Source: an actinobacterium LLX17 | GTDB lineage: Bacteria; Actinomycetota; Actinomycetes; Propionibacteriales; Nocardioidaceae | Direction of reading: 5' to 3' | Length of the DNA stretch: 64,000 bases | Assembly (NCBI GenBank): GCA_000471045.1 | Contig: KI301992.1 | Location: forward strand, 502,217-566,216 | Shown: piece by piece, positions 27,223 to 38,820 of the stretch | Position numbering within the stretch: position 1 is the first letter of the stretch | How the letters are laid out: the number at the start of each line of letters is the position of its first letter | The notes under the pieces: generated by a model | The model's input: only the letters and a program-made list of their open reading frames with translations | The model's database searches: none | Told to the model about the DNA's origin: nothing | Translations under genes and position numbers: made by a program

Positions 27223-28875
27223 ATGGCGCGCCCCCGCCCCCGGCAGGAACAACCCCGCCCCCGGCAGGAACAACCCCGCCCCCGGCCGGACCAGCGCGTG
27301 ATCCGTGTCGTCCGCGACGTCACGGCTCCGGTCCTACGGTTGTGGCGTCGCTCGGTGCAGCTGCGCGTGGTCGGCAGCACGGTCGTGCTCAGCGGTCTCG
27401 CCATCGCCCTCACCGGCTGGGCCCTGCTCGGTGACATCGCCCAGGGGTTGGCTGACTCGCGCCGCGAGAGCGCGGTGGCCGAGGCGCGGGCAGGTCTCGA
27501 CCGGGTGCAGTCCCAGCTCGTGGCCGGGGTGGAGACCGAGCCCAGCGCGGCCTCGCAGGCCATCGCGCAGCTGGTCGACTCCCAGGCCCAGCGGGGCGGA
27601 GGTCCGCGTCGCCACGAGCTGGTGGTCGAGGGACCGCTGACGACCGAAGAAGCCACGGTGCCGGTCCGGTCGTCGAGCGGCGTCTCGGCTCGCGCCGTGC
27701 CGGGTGACCTGGCCGACGCGGTCCGCGACGACGACGGCGTCTTCTGGCGATATGCGCGGCTCCCCGCTGCGAGCGACGGGGGCGACGATCCCGTGCTGGT
27801 GGTCGGCAGCCGGTTGCGCGTGCCGTCCACGGGTGACCTCTACGCGGTCTACTACGTGTTCTCGATGGCCGAGCAGCAGAGCACGCTGGCGCTCGTGCGC
27901 AACGCCCTGCTGCTCGCCGGCGTGGCGATGGTCGCGATGCTGGGTGGACTGGCCCTGCTGGTCTCGCGCCAGGTCCTGGGGCCCGTGCGGCTCGCGCGGC
28001 GCATCGCCGAGCGGTTCGCGTCGGGCAACCTCGAGCAACGCATGCACGTGCGCGGCGAGGACGACATCGCGCGGTTGTCGACCTCCTTCAACCAGATGGC
28101 GGCCAGCCTGCAGACGCAGATCACCCGGCTCGAGAACCTCTCCCGCCTGCAGCAGCGCTTCGTCTCCGACGTGTCGCACGAGCTGCGCACCCCGCTCACG
28201 ACGGTGACGATGGCCGGCGCCGTGCTGTACGACGCGCGGTCTCGGTTCGATCCCCCCACGGCGCGAGCCGCCGAGCTGCTGCTGCGGGAGCTGCAGCGCT
28301 TCGAGGGCCTGCTCAGCGACCTGATGGACCTCTCGCGCTTCGACGCCGGGGCGGCCCAGCTGGAGACCGACGCTCTCGACCTGGCCGAGGTGGCCCGGCG
28401 GGTCGCCGACGACCCGGTGCTCACCCGCAAGGGTCTGCGGGTCGTCGTCCGCGGAGCCGACCGCCCGGCGGTGGTCGACGCCGACGACCGCCGGGTCGAC
28501 CGCATCGTCCGCAACCTGACCACGAACGCAGCGGCCTACAGCGGCTCTGCCGAGGTGGTGGTGACCGTGGCCCAGGACGATCGCTGCGTGTCGCTCTCCG
28601 TGCGCGACCACGGGTGCGGCCTCGACGACGACCAGGCACTGCGGGTCTTCGACCGCTTCTGGAGGGCCGACCCGGCGCGGTCGTCGGCCGGCACCGGGCT
28701 GGGTCTCGCGATCGCGCGTGAGGACGCCCGCCTGCATGGCGGGACGCTGCGGGTGGGCAGTCGGGTCGGCGAGGGCACCGACTTCGTGCTCACCCTGCCG
28801 AAGCCCGGGGGAGACGCCCGCCCGCCGGCGCTCGAGCCCATGGGCGGTCACGTTCCCGTGCGGGAGGACGTGTGA
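27223..28875 (+). CDS. mtrB: Sensor histidine kinase MtrB
   Basis: 550 residues, two membrane segments (about 48-70 and 226-250) around an extracellular sensor domain, a HAMP linker, the phospho-accepting H319 in VSHELRTPL and an ATPase domain (N-box RNLTTNAAAY, G-boxes DHGCGLD and GTGLGLAI). Partner of MtrA, one base apart. The cytoplasmic N-terminus carries three PRPRxxQ heptads absent from most MtrB proteins. The stop overlaps lpqB (GTGA). Confidence 0.95.
   Translation: MARPRPRQEQPRPRQEQPRPRPDQRVIRVVRDVTAPVLRLWRRSVQLRVVGSTVVLSGLAIALTGWALLGDIAQGLADSRRESAVAEARAGLDRVQSQLVAGVETEPSAASQAIAQLVDSQAQRGGGPRRHELVVEGPLTTEEATVPVRSSSGVSARAVPGDLADAVRDDDGVFWRYARLPAASDGGDDPVLVVGSRLRVPSTGDLYAVYYVFSMAEQQSTLALVRNALLLAGVAMVAMLGGLALLVSRQVLGPVRLARRIAERFASGNLEQRMHVRGEDDIARLSTSFNQMAASLQTQITRLENLSRLQQRFVSDVSHELRTPLTTVTMAGAVLYDARSRFDPPTARAAELLLRELQRFEGLLSDLMDLSRFDAGAAQLETDALDLAEVARRVADDPVLTRKGLRVVVRGADRPAVVDADDRRVDRIVRNLTTNAAAYSGSAEVVVTVAQDDRCVSLSVRDHGCGLDDDQALRVFDRFWRADPARSSAGTGLGLAIAREDARLHGGTLRVGSRVGEGTDFVLTLPKPGGDARPPALEPMGGHVPVREDV
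27232..27294 (+). repeat. 21-base tandem repeat in the mtrB start
   Basis: Three in-frame units encode PRPRQEQ, PRPRQEQ and PRPRPDQ at residues 4-24. The first two units are almost identical at the nucleotide level, suggesting recent duplication. Confidence 0.85.
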
Positions 28876-30599
28876 GAGCCCCCGGAAGGGGCCGTGTGCG
28901 GGGCGCGGCGCTCGGCCTGGCCGTGGCCCTCGTCCTCGGCGGGTGCGCCGGCCTGCCGGGGTCGGGCCCTGTCGTCCGCGCCGACGACGTCGCGCCCGGT
29001 GTCGAGGTCGTCACCTACGAGCCTGCGCCGCCGGCGGAGGGTGCTTCGCCCGAGCAGATCGCCGAGGGCTTCCTCGACGCGATGCTCGCCTATCCCGTCT
29101 CGACGGCCGTCGCCTCGGAGTACCTCACGCCCGACGCCGCGGACGACTGGACCTCCTCGGACGGCGTGCGGGTCTACCGGTCACCGGAGGTCACCGTGCA
29201 GCAGGTCGGCGACGCGTCGGCCCAGGTGGCGCTGCAGGCCGAGGAGAGCGGGGGGCTCGACGCCACGGGCCGTTACCGCCCGCCGGTCGGTTCGCTCGAT
29301 CTCACCCTCGAGCTCGAGCAGGTCGACGGGGAGTGGCGCGTCGCGACGCCACCATCGGGGATGCTGATCACGCAGTCGTACTTCGAGACCTACTACGAGC
29401 CCTACGACGTGTTCTTCTTCAACCTGCGCGGCGAGCAGCTGTTGGCCGACCCGGTCCACGTCCCGGTGGGCGATCAGCTGGCCACGGCACTCATGGCGTC
29501 GTTGGCCGCGGGCCCGCCAGCTGGGCTGGCGGGAGAGGCGCGCACCTACCTCCCACCCCTGGACCAGTGGCGGCCCGCCGTGACGCTCGGACCGGACGGC
29601 GTGGCCGAGATCGATTTCGACATCGATGTGTCGTCGCTCGATCTCGAGGTCCGGCGACGCCTCTCCGCGCAGGTCGTGCGGACGCTGGCCCAGGTCCCGG
29701 GGGTCGACAGCGTGCGCATCGTGGGCACCGAAGGACCGCTGGTGGTGGGTGACACGCCCGTCCAGCCCACGACCGCCTGGCGACGATTCGACGCACCGGC
29801 GCCGGAGGGTCGTCCGGGTGCGATCGTCGACGGTCGGGTGGTGACGCTCATCGAGGACGAGGTCGCGGCCGTGCCGGACCTGCCCGAGGACCTGGCGGCC
29901 GACGCGGTGCTGGTGGCGGTGGCGCAGGGGTCGGCGGCGGTCGTCACGTCGACCGGTCTGCTGCGCATGGTGCTGGACGACGGCACCGAGGTGCGTGACA
30001 CCGTCTCGTCCGTGGTGGGGCTGGCATGGGACTCCGCCGGACAGCTGTGGGTCGCTGACGCTCCGGACGGCGCGTTGCGCGTGCGGATCCTGACCGCGGC
30101 CGGGACGACGACAGTCGAGACGTCCGCGGTGGGGGCCGGAGTCGTCTCCTTCGCGCTCGACGCGAGCGGGCGGCAGTACGCCGTCGTCGGGACCGACGGC
30201 CAGGTGCGGGTCGGTGACATCGACCGCGGACCTGTCGACGAAGGAGTGGTCGAGGGAGGGGCAGCGGTCCCGGCCCTGCGGCCTGCGAGCCGGGTCGCCC
30301 CCGACGTCCCGGGGCCCAGGACCGTGGTCTGGAGCGGGCCCACCGAGGTGGCGGTGCTCGGGTTCGACGAGACCGGTGGTCAGGTCTACCGGGCGCGTGC
30401 CGACGGCTCGCCCTCCGACGGGGACGCGGGCACCCGGCCGGTCCTGCCGAACCTGGTCATCGACGGCCTCGCGGTGGGGCCGGGGACGGCCCCCGCGATC
30501 TACGTGACCGACGATCGTCGCCGCCTCTGGTACCTCCCGCGGGGCGGGGCGTGGCGAGCGCTCGACGTGACGGCCTCCGGCCTGTCCAGCGGCCGGTAG
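28872..30599 (+). CDS. lpqB: Lipoprotein LpqB
   Basis: 575 residues. Signal peptide with lipobox LGGCAG (Cys about residue 25), a GerMN domain (about 60-260) and a C-terminal LpqB beta-propeller. In mycobacteria LpqB interacts with the MtrB extracellular domain and tunes MtrAB signalling. The overlap with mtrB suggests coupled translation of sensor and accessory lipoprotein. Confidence 0.94.
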   Translation: MRAPGRGRVRGAALGLAVALVLGGCAGLPGSGPVVRADDVAPGVEVVTYEPAPPAEGASPEQIAEGFLDAMLAYPVSTAVASEYLTPDAADDWTSSDGVRVYRSPEVTVQQVGDASAQVALQAEESGGLDATGRYRPPVGSLDLTLELEQVDGEWRVATPPSGMLITQSYFETYYEPYDVFFFNLRGEQLLADPVHVPVGDQLATALMASLAAGPPAGLAGEARTYLPPLDQWRPAVTLGPDGVAEIDFDIDVSSLDLEVRRRLSAQVVRTLAQVPGVDSVRIVGTEGPLVVGDTPVQPTTAWRRFDAPAPEGRPGAIVDGRVVTLIEDEVAAVPDLPEDLAADAVLVAVAQGSAAVVTSTGLLRMVLDDGTEVRDTVSSVVGLAWDSAGQLWVADAPDGALRVRILTAAGTTTVETSAVGAGVVSFALDASGRQYAVVGTDGQVRVGDIDRGPVDEGVVEGGAAVPALRPASRVAPDVPGPRTVVWSGPTEVAVLGFDETGGQVYRARADGSPSDGDAGTRPVLPNLVIDGLAVGPGTAPAIYVTDDRRRLWYLPRGGAWRALDVTASGLSSGR

Positions 30600-30692
30600 G
30601 CCCTGTCCACAGCGTCCCGGCCGGCCTCGGCCCTTCCACAGGCCGACGCGAAGCACACGGCGCTCGGTGCGGTTCGCGTCCACGCTGGGGGA

Positions 30693-31379
30693 GTGGACCT
30701 GCGCACCGCTGCCGCCGACCTGTTCGTCGGGGCCGACTGCCCCGGGTGTGGTGCACCGGCCCTCGACTGGTGCCGCCGGTGCGCGCTGGTCGCGCGTCCG
30801 GTTCCTCACCGCGTGAGCGTCGGGCACCCCGGGATCGACCTGCCGGTGACCGCGGCCGCCGAGAACGTGGGCGTGGTCGCCGACCTCGTCGTGGCCTGGA
30901 AGGACGGCGACCGTCACCGGCTCACGCGGCACCTCGGTCTCCTGCTGGCGGCGGCGTGCCTGCTGCACGAATCCGACGAGCAGGACCTGCTCCTCGTGCC
31001 GGTCCCCAGCACGGCCGCCACGGTGCGGCGCCGCGGTGCCGACCTGGCGGCCGACCTCGCCCGCAGTGCGGCCGCGGAGCTCGTCGCGACGGGCCTGCCG
31101 GCTCGGGCGGTCCCGGCGTTGTGTCGCGCCCGGGCGACGCGGGACCAGGTGGGTCTCGGCGCCCGCGCGCGCCGCCGCAACGTCGCCGGTGCCTTCGCGC
31201 TCCGCCGGTCGGGCACGATCCGCACCGCGCTGCTCAGCGGTCGCGTGCTCGTGGTCGACGACGTCGTGACGACCGGTTCGTCGGTCGCCGAGACGGTCCG
31301 GGTGCTGCGGTCGCAGGGCGTCTGCGTCGTCGGCGCGGCGGTGGTGGCACGAACGCCCGGGCGTGTCGACCTCGACTGA
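30693..31379 (+). CDS. ComF family phosphoribosyltransferase-like protein
   Basis: 228 residues. N-terminal CPGC and CRRC pairs form a zinc finger, and the C-terminal half carries the phosphoribosyltransferase PRPP loop LVVDDVVTTGSSVAETV. Related proteins function in DNA uptake in competent bacteria; in actinobacteria the role is unclear. GTG 30693 with GGGGGA just upstream. Sits in the conserved lpqB-comF-hpf order. Confidence 0.88.
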   Translation: MDLRTAAADLFVGADCPGCGAPALDWCRRCALVARPVPHRVSVGHPGIDLPVTAAAENVGVVADLVVAWKDGDRHRLTRHLGLLLAAACLLHESDEQDLLLVPVPSTAATVRRRGADLAADLARSAAAELVATGLPARAVPALCRARATRDQVGLGARARRRNVAGAFALRRSGTIRTALLSGRVLVVDDVVTTGSSVAETVRVLRSQGVCVVGAAVVARTPGRVDLD

Positions 31380-31491
31380 GCGAAGGGCAGGGCCGATGAC
31401 TGGCCCGTTTGCACTTTCGCTTCGGCCCGGACCGGTCTACGGTCACAGACATGGCGTGAGTCAGTCGTCCACCAACGCAGGAGGTCATCTC

Positions 31492-32118
31492 ATGGAAATT
31501 GTCGTGAAGGGTCGCAACAGCGAGATCTCCGAGAGGTTCCGCCAGCACGTCGAGGAAAAGCTGCACCGGATCGACAAGTTCGACAGCCGCCAGCGCATCC
31601 ACCGTGTCGACGTCGAGGTCACGCACGAGAAGAACCCGCGACAGCACGACCGCGCCGCCCGTGTCGAGATGACCCTGCTCTCCAAGGGCCCCGTGATTCG
31701 CGCCGAGGCCACGTCCGCCGATCAGCACTCCGCGCTCGACGCCGCCATCGACAAGCTCGAGACGCGCCTGCGCAAGGCTGCCGATCGCAAGCGCATCCAC
31801 CATGGTCAGCACGCACCCACCTCGCTCTCGGCCGCCACGGCGGCCATCCCGGACGAGCTGCTCTCCGCGCCCGTCGAGGAGGCGCCCGCCCCGTCGCCGG
31901 CCGGACCCATCGAGGTCGAGGGCGACGGTCCCATCGTCGTGCGTGAGAAGACGCACCAGGCCCCGGCCATGACGCTCGACCAGGCGCTCTACGAGATGGA
32001 GCTGGTCGGGCACGACTTCTACCTGTTCCTCGAGAAGGACTCGATGCAGCCGAGCGTGGTGTACCGCCGTCGCGGGTACGACTACGGCGTCCTGCATCTC
32101 GACGTCACGGCTGAGTAG
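31492..32118 (+). CDS. hpf: Ribosome hibernation promoting factor, long form
   Basis: 208 residues. An N-terminal S30AE domain (EIVVKGRNSEISERFRQHVEEKL) occupies the tRNA/mRNA channel. A ~60-residue linker and a C-terminal dimerisation domain (MTLDQALYEMELVGHDFYLF, residues ~160-208) identify the long form that makes 100S dimers. A very strong ribosome site, GGAGG, lies eight bases before ATG 31492, which overrides an upstream frame-open start. Confidence 0.95.
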   Translation: MEIVVKGRNSEISERFRQHVEEKLHRIDKFDSRQRIHRVDVEVTHEKNPRQHDRAARVEMTLLSKGPVIRAEATSADQHSALDAAIDKLETRLRKAADRKRIHHGQHAPTSLSAATAAIPDELLSAPVEEAPAPSPAGPIEVEGDGPIVVREKTHQAPAMTLDQALYEMELVGHDFYLFLEKDSMQPSVVYRRRGYDYGVLHLDVTAE

Positions 32119-32212
32119 GCGTGCGCTCGGGGGTGGTGCAGCGCCCTTCGGCGACGGGTCGCCGGACCGCGTTGGTCCGTCGACGGACCGGATGCGTGGC
32201 ATGATGCGGGAC

Positions 32213-32872
32213 GTGGACGCCGTCGCCTCGCGCATCAGGGTCTTGATCGTCGACGACCAGGAGCTGTTCCGTCGCGGTGTCTCGATGGTGCTCAGCGCGG
32301 AGTCCGACCTCGACATCGTCGAGGTCGGTGACGGCGAGGAAGCTCTGCAGTCGGTGGCGGACAACCCGCCCGACGTGGTGCTGCTGGACGTGCGCATGCC
32401 CGGCCGCGGCGGGGTCGAGGTCTGCGGTGCCATCAAGGCCACGTCGCCCACCACCGGCATCATCATGCTGACGGCCAGCGACGAGGAGTCCGATCTCTAC
32501 GAGTCGATCAAGAGTGGCGCCTCGGGCTACCTGCTCAAGGACGGTTCGACGTACGACCAGGTGGCCGAGGCGGTCCGGCTCGTCGCATCCGGTCAATCAC
32601 TGATCAGCCCCACGATGGCGACCAAGCTGCTCGAGGAGTTCGTGCAGATCTCGCGCGGACCGGCGCCGTCGGCCAGCCTGACGGCCCGCGAGCTGCAGGT
32701 GCTGCGGCTCGTGGCCAAGGGCCAGAGCAATCGCGAGATCGCCGGTGAGCTGTTCATCAGCGAGAACACGGTCAAGAACCACATCCGCAACATCCTCGAG
32801 AAGCTGCAGATGAAGTCGCGCATGGAGGCCGCCATGTACGCCGTCCGCAGCCGTCTCGTCGAGGACGTCTGA
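32213..32872 (+). CDS. NarL/LuxR-family response regulator (orphan)
   Basis: 219 residues. Receiver domain with VDDQELF, D59 in LLDVRMPG and YLLKDGS, then a LuxR-type helix-turn-helix (LTARELQVLRLVAKGQSN, SENTVKNHIRNILEKL). No kinase gene is adjacent. The GTG at 32213 is preferred because CATGAT, a variant -10, ends seven bases upstream; ATG 32192 or 32204 would add a few residues. It lies between hpf and secA, where actinobacteria often have such a regulator. Confidence 0.88.
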   Translation: MDAVASRIRVLIVDDQELFRRGVSMVLSAESDLDIVEVGDGEEALQSVADNPPDVVLLDVRMPGRGGVEVCGAIKATSPTTGIIMLTASDEESDLYESIKSGASGYLLKDGSTYDQVAEAVRLVASGQSLISPTMATKLLEEFVQISRGPAPSASLTARELQVLRLVAKGQSNREIAGELFISENTVKNHIRNILEKLQMKSRMEAAMYAVRSRLVEDV

Positions 32873-32903
32873 CCACTCGCGTCGCCCGCCCTCCGGGCGA
32901 CGC

Positions 32904-33013
32904 ACGATGATGCATCCGGGTAGCCAGGGCTACCGCGATGCATCATCGTCGAGCCTTCGAGGGACGCAGGATGATGCGTTCGGGTAGCCAGGGCTACCGC
33001 GATGCATCATCGT
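32904..33013. repeat. Pair of 46-base nested palindromes, 64-base period
   Basis: Copy 3 (32904-32949) and copy 4 (32968-33013) start 64 bases apart and match the pair at 4200-4309. Copy 3 is nearly perfect: 22-base arms with two mismatches around an AG centre. Small CCC-TCC-GGG or CCT-TCG-AGG hairpins flank and separate the units (for example CGCCC-TCC-GGGCG before copy 3). Confidence 0.9.
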
Positions 33014-33062
33014 CGGTCCTCCAGGGGCGCGGTCTGTCGGTGGCGTCCGGCAGGATCGACGC

Positions 33063-34274
33063 GTGAGCGAGCGGTACACGAAGCTGCAGGCGCGGCGCAT
33101 GGCGTTGGGCGCCCAGGGCTTCACGCGGGGGCGACCGGCCGGGCCCGTCGCGGCCCGCCACCTTGGCTCGGTCATCGACCGCCTGGGCTTCTTCCAGATC
33201 GACTCCGTCAACGTCCTGCAGCGCGCGCACTACCTGCCGCTCTACTCACGCATGGGTCCCTATGACACCGAGCTGTTGCACCGGGCGTCCTCGCGAGGTC
33301 CGCGCCGGCTCGTCGAGTACTGGGCCCACGAGGCAGCCCTGCTCGACGTCCGCCTCTGGCCCGCGTTCCGGTTCCGCATGCAGGAACGGCGCGGCCTGTG
33401 GGGTGGGCCGCGACGCGTCGCGGAGGAGCAGCCCGAGCTCGTCGCGCGCGTCCTCGACGAGGTCCGCGACCGGGGTCCCCTCACCGCACGCCAGGTCGAG
33501 CAGGACTCGCCCCGGTCGCGCGACCACTGGGGCTGGAACTGGTCCGACGCCAAGCAGGCGCTCGAGTACCTGTTCTTCGTCGGCGAGGTCACCGCTGCCG
33601 GACGCACGTCCCAGTTCGAGCGCCTCTACGACGTGCCCGAGCGGGTGCTGCCCGCTCCCGTGCTCGCGCAGCCGGTGCTCGAGTCCGACGAGGCGCACCG
33701 CCTGCTGGTCGGTCATGCCGCCCAGGCGCTCGGCATCGCCACGATCCCGTGCCTGCGCGACTACTTCCGCCTGGCGCCCGAGCCCACCCGGTTGGCCGTG
33801 CAGCAGCTGGTCGAGGCCGGCGAGCTCGTGCCGGCCACGATCGACGGCTGGGGCCGCGACGCCTACCGGCACCGTGACGCCGTCGTGCCGCGCCGCGTGC
33901 GCGCCCGCGCCCTGCTGAGCCCCTTCGACCCCCTGGTGTTCGAGCGCACCCGCACCGAGGAGCTCTTCGACTTCCGCTACCGCATCGAGATCTACGTGCC
34001 CGAGGCGAAGCGGGTGCACGGCTACTACGTGCTGCCGTTCCTGCTCGGCGACCGCCTCGTCGCCCGGGTCGACCTCAAGGCCGACCGCGCGGCCGGTGTG
34101 CTGCGCGTGCTGGCGGCCTACGCCGAGCCCCACGCCATTCCCGACACCGCCGCCGAGCTGGCGGCCGAGCTGCGGCTGATGGCCGAGTGGCTGGGACTGG
34201 CCGACGTGCAGCCACCAGCACGCGGCGACCTCGCCGGGGCGCTGAGCCACGCACTGGCCACGGCTCCGGCCTGA
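33063..34274 (+). CDS. YcaQ/AlkX-like winged-helix DNA glycosylase family protein
   Basis: 403 residues of the HTH_42 superfamily. The segment FFQIDSVN near residue 42 contains Gln-Ile-Asp, fitting the Q-hydrophobic-D catalytic motif of E. coli YcaQ (AlkX), which unhooks alkylated bases and interstrand crosslinks; the AlkZ branch has QxQ. Further family segments are [11 protein letters not shown] and DWGW-like [13 protein letters not shown] 33063 has CAGGAT ending six bases upstream. A role in alkylation-damage repair is likely. Confidence 0.85.
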   Translation: MSERYTKLQARRMALGAQGFTRGRPAGPVAARHLGSVIDRLGFFQIDSVNVLQRAHYLPLYSRMGPYDTELLHRASSRGPRRLVEYWAHEAALLDVRLWPAFRFRMQERRGLWGGPRRVAEEQPELVARVLDEVRDRGPLTARQVEQDSPRSRDHWGWNWSDAKQALEYLFFVGEVTAAGRTSQFERLYDVPERVLPAPVLAQPVLESDEAHRLLVGHAAQALGIATIPCLRDYFRLAPEPTRLAVQQLVEAGELVPATIDGWGRDAYRHRDAVVPRRVRARALLSPFDPLVFERTRTEELFDFRYRIEIYVPEAKRVHGYYVLPFLLGDRLVARVDLKADRAAGVLRVLAAYAEPHAIPDTAAELAAELRLMAEWLGLADVQPPARGDLAGALSHALATAPA

Positions 34275-34369
34275 ACACCCGACGTCCCACAGGGGCTGGG
34301 GTGGCGCCCGCGTGGGTGTGACCGCCTAGACTCGCTTCGTTCCGAGTCGACTCGCCAGGAAGTGCATCC

Positions 34370-37096
<2,727 letters not shown>

Positions 37097-37100
37097 TCCT

Positions 37101-37167
37101 CACGCCCACTCCAGGGCTCTGCCTTCACGCCCACTCCAGGGCTCTGCCTTCACGCCCACTCCAGGGC
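37101..37167. repeat. 25-base tandem repeat made from a gene end
   Basis: CACGCCCACTCCAGGGC begins at 37101, 37126 and 37151. The third copy is the last coding bases of the minus-strand Rv3235-like gene (encoding ALEWA-stop); the other two are extra copies placed after its stop codon, between it and the end of secA. Confidence 0.85.
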
Positions 37168-37632
37168 GGTGCACCGCCAGGACTCCTGGTCGCGGTGGTC
37201 GCGGACGAGCTCGAGCCGCACGGCGATCGCCCGCGACCGACCACGCTGCACCATGCGGCCGGCGATCTCGGCCACGTGGTCGTCGACCATGGCCACGTGC
37301 ACAGAGACCACCCGCGCGCTGCTGCGCGCGCGGGACGGCCGGGCGGAGGCGGCCACGGTGAGGCGCTGCTGCAGCGCGCGGTAGACCTCGGGCGACAGCC
37401 AGGCCGCCAGCTGGCGCGCCGGCCGCTCGCCGGCCAGCACCTCGACAACCGCCTGCACGAAGCGTGACGCCCGCTCCCGCAACGGCTGTGCGGCCCGCGG
37501 TCCCCGCTCGACAGGGGCGGGCAGCACCGGACTGACCGCCGGGAACGGCAGCGGCACCTGCACGGCGTGGCGAGGATCGTCCTCGTCGATGCCGAACGGG
37601 ACGACGGTGGCAAGGGCGGTGGCAGACCTCAT
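37150..37632 (-). CDS. Rv3235-like protein
   Basis: 160 residues resembling mycobacterial Rv3235, a family found near secA in actinobacteria with unknown function. The conserved C-terminal half (RFVQAVVEVLAGERPARQLAAWLSPEVY, then VHVAMVDDHVAEIAGRMVQ and AIAVRLE) follows a variable proline-rich start. ATG 37632 overlaps the stop of the LysM gene (ATGA), so the two are coupled. Its last 17 bases are triplicated downstream. Confidence 0.82.
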   Translation of the reverse strand: MRSATALATVVPFGIDEDDPRHAVQVPLPFPAVSPVLPAPVERGPRAAQPLRERASRFVQAVVEVLAGERPARQLAAWLSPEVYRALQQRLTVAASARPSRARSSARVVSVHVAMVDDHVAEIAGRMVQRGRSRAIAVRLELVRDHRDQESWRCTALEWA

Positions 37633-38219
37633 GACGCTGGCTCCTGGGGCGGGGTGAGGACCTGTCCCGGTCGGAGCAGGTCGGGATCGGCGCCGATGAC
37701 GGCGCGGTTCGTGGTGTGCCAGCGGACGACGGCCTCGGCGACCTCGGCGTCGGTCGTGGTGGCCGGCAGCCGGTCGCCGGCGATGGACCAGAGCGTGTCG
37801 CCGGGACTCACGACGTGCGTGTCCGACGCGTCGGCCACCGGAAGGATGTGAGGAGCGCTCGGCGCGGGCGGACCCGAGGTCGCCGCTCGGTCGGGGAGGG
37901 GCAGGCCGGTGAGATGGTCCGCCGGGTCGGCCGTCGCCGCGGACGGCGCAATGCCGCCGCCGACCACGAGGGCGACCAGCAACCAACGCGGGGCCAGCCA
38001 CCGCGGGACTGCCCGGTGCGAGACCTGGCCGGAGGCGACCACCAGCACCGCCACCAGCAGCCAGATCGAGACCAGCGCATGGATGACGCAGGCCAGGCCG
38101 GCGAGCAGGGCCGGGAAGTCGGTGCTGCCGGCTCGGAGCAGGGGCCCGGCCGCCCGTCCCGATGCCACGACCCCGGCGAGGGCCAGGCTCAGGGCGATGG
38201 TGGGGCGCGCGAGATGCAT
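37629..38219 (-). CDS. LysM-domain membrane protein
   Basis: 196 residues. Three hydrophobic segments in the first ~95 residues, then an extracellular proline-rich linker and a LysM domain (about 138-192, VVSPGDTLWSIAGDRL to LLRPGQVLTPP) that binds peptidoglycan. AAGGA lies five bases before the ATG. The upstream gap holds three ACGTTTGA boxes in helical phase. Coupled to the Rv3235-like gene. Confidence 0.87.
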   Translation of the reverse strand: MHLARPTIALSLALAGVVASGRAAGPLLRAGSTDFPALLAGLACVIHALVSIWLLVAVLVVASGQVSHRAVPRWLAPRWLLVALVVGGGIAPSAATADPADHLTGLPLPDRAATSGPPAPSAPHILPVADASDTHVVSPGDTLWSIAGDRLPATTTDAEVAEAVVRWHTTNRAVIGADPDLLRPGQVLTPPQEPAS

Positions 38220-38234
38220 GACGTTCCTTTTGAT

Positions 38235-38273
38235 GACGTTTGAGGACGTTTGACATCACTCAAGAACGTTTGA
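38235..38273. promoter_or_regulatory. Three helically phased ACGTTTGA boxes
   Basis: ACGTTTGA occurs at 38236, 38246 and 38266, that is 10 and 20 bases apart, all in one orientation. The boxes lie between the divergent LysM gene and the 38320 gene. Same-face direct repeats suit a regulator that binds head to tail, such as BldC-type proteins, one of which is encoded 0.6 kb away. Confidence 0.5.
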
Positions 38274-38319
38274 AGGCATTCGTCAAGAAGGGCATCCCCA
38301 GGTCGCCTACCCTCACCGC

Positions 38320-38820
38320 ATGCGATGGGACCGCTTGTTCGCCGAGCTGGAGGCTCAGGCCGACGACGAGGCGCTGGCCGAGCGTGAGGCCTTGGTCGAC
38401 GAGCTCGAGGCGGGCGAGTGGGCCGACACCTCCTGGCGCGACCTCCTGGCCGGTGACGTCGTGCTGGGCGTGCGCGGCGCGGGTCCGGTCCAGGGTCGGG
38501 TCGCCCTCGCCACCCCGGCGCTGGTCCGGCTCGAGGACGGGAACGCCGAGGTCGTGGTCGCGACGTCAGCGGTGAGCACCGTCCGCACCGCGGGTGGACG
38601 GGCGTCCGACCCCGGCCCGGTCGCGGGCCGCCTCGGCTGGGGCCACGTCTTCCGGGCGCTGGCCGGCGAGATGGACCCGGTGGCGCTCACGCTCGTCGAC
38701 GGTCAACGGCTCGACGGGATCATTGGCCACGTGGGCTCTGACGCCGTCGAGGTGGTGCTGACCCCCGAGCGCCGGCTCTGGGTGCCGTGGTCGGCGCTGG
38801 CGACCGTCAGGAGTCGCTGA
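38320..38820 (+). CDS. Conserved hypothetical protein
   Basis: 166 residues, no membrane segment. An acidic helical start (WDRLFAELEAQADDEALAERE) is followed by small beta-rich repeats such as DVVLGVRGAGPVQGRVALATPALVRLEDG and a second GIIGHVGSDAVEVVL segment resembling Sm-like or SH3-like barrels. TACCCT ends six bases before the ATG (leaderless). Its end overlaps the convergent BldC-like gene by 14 bases. I do not recognise a function. Confidence 0.75.
   Translation: MRWDRLFAELEAQADDEALAEREALVDELEAGEWADTSWRDLLAGDVVLGVRGAGPVQGRVALATPALVRLEDGNAEVVVATSAVSTVRTAGGRASDPGPVAGRLGWGHVFRALAGEMDPVALTLVDGQRLDGIIGHVGSDAVEVVLTPERRLWVPWSALATVRSR

Noticed and set aside
30600-30692. TCCACAG motifs suggesting DnaA boxes or an origin
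   Set aside because: Only partial matches to TTATCCACA, GC-rich surroundings, and no origin-associated genes.
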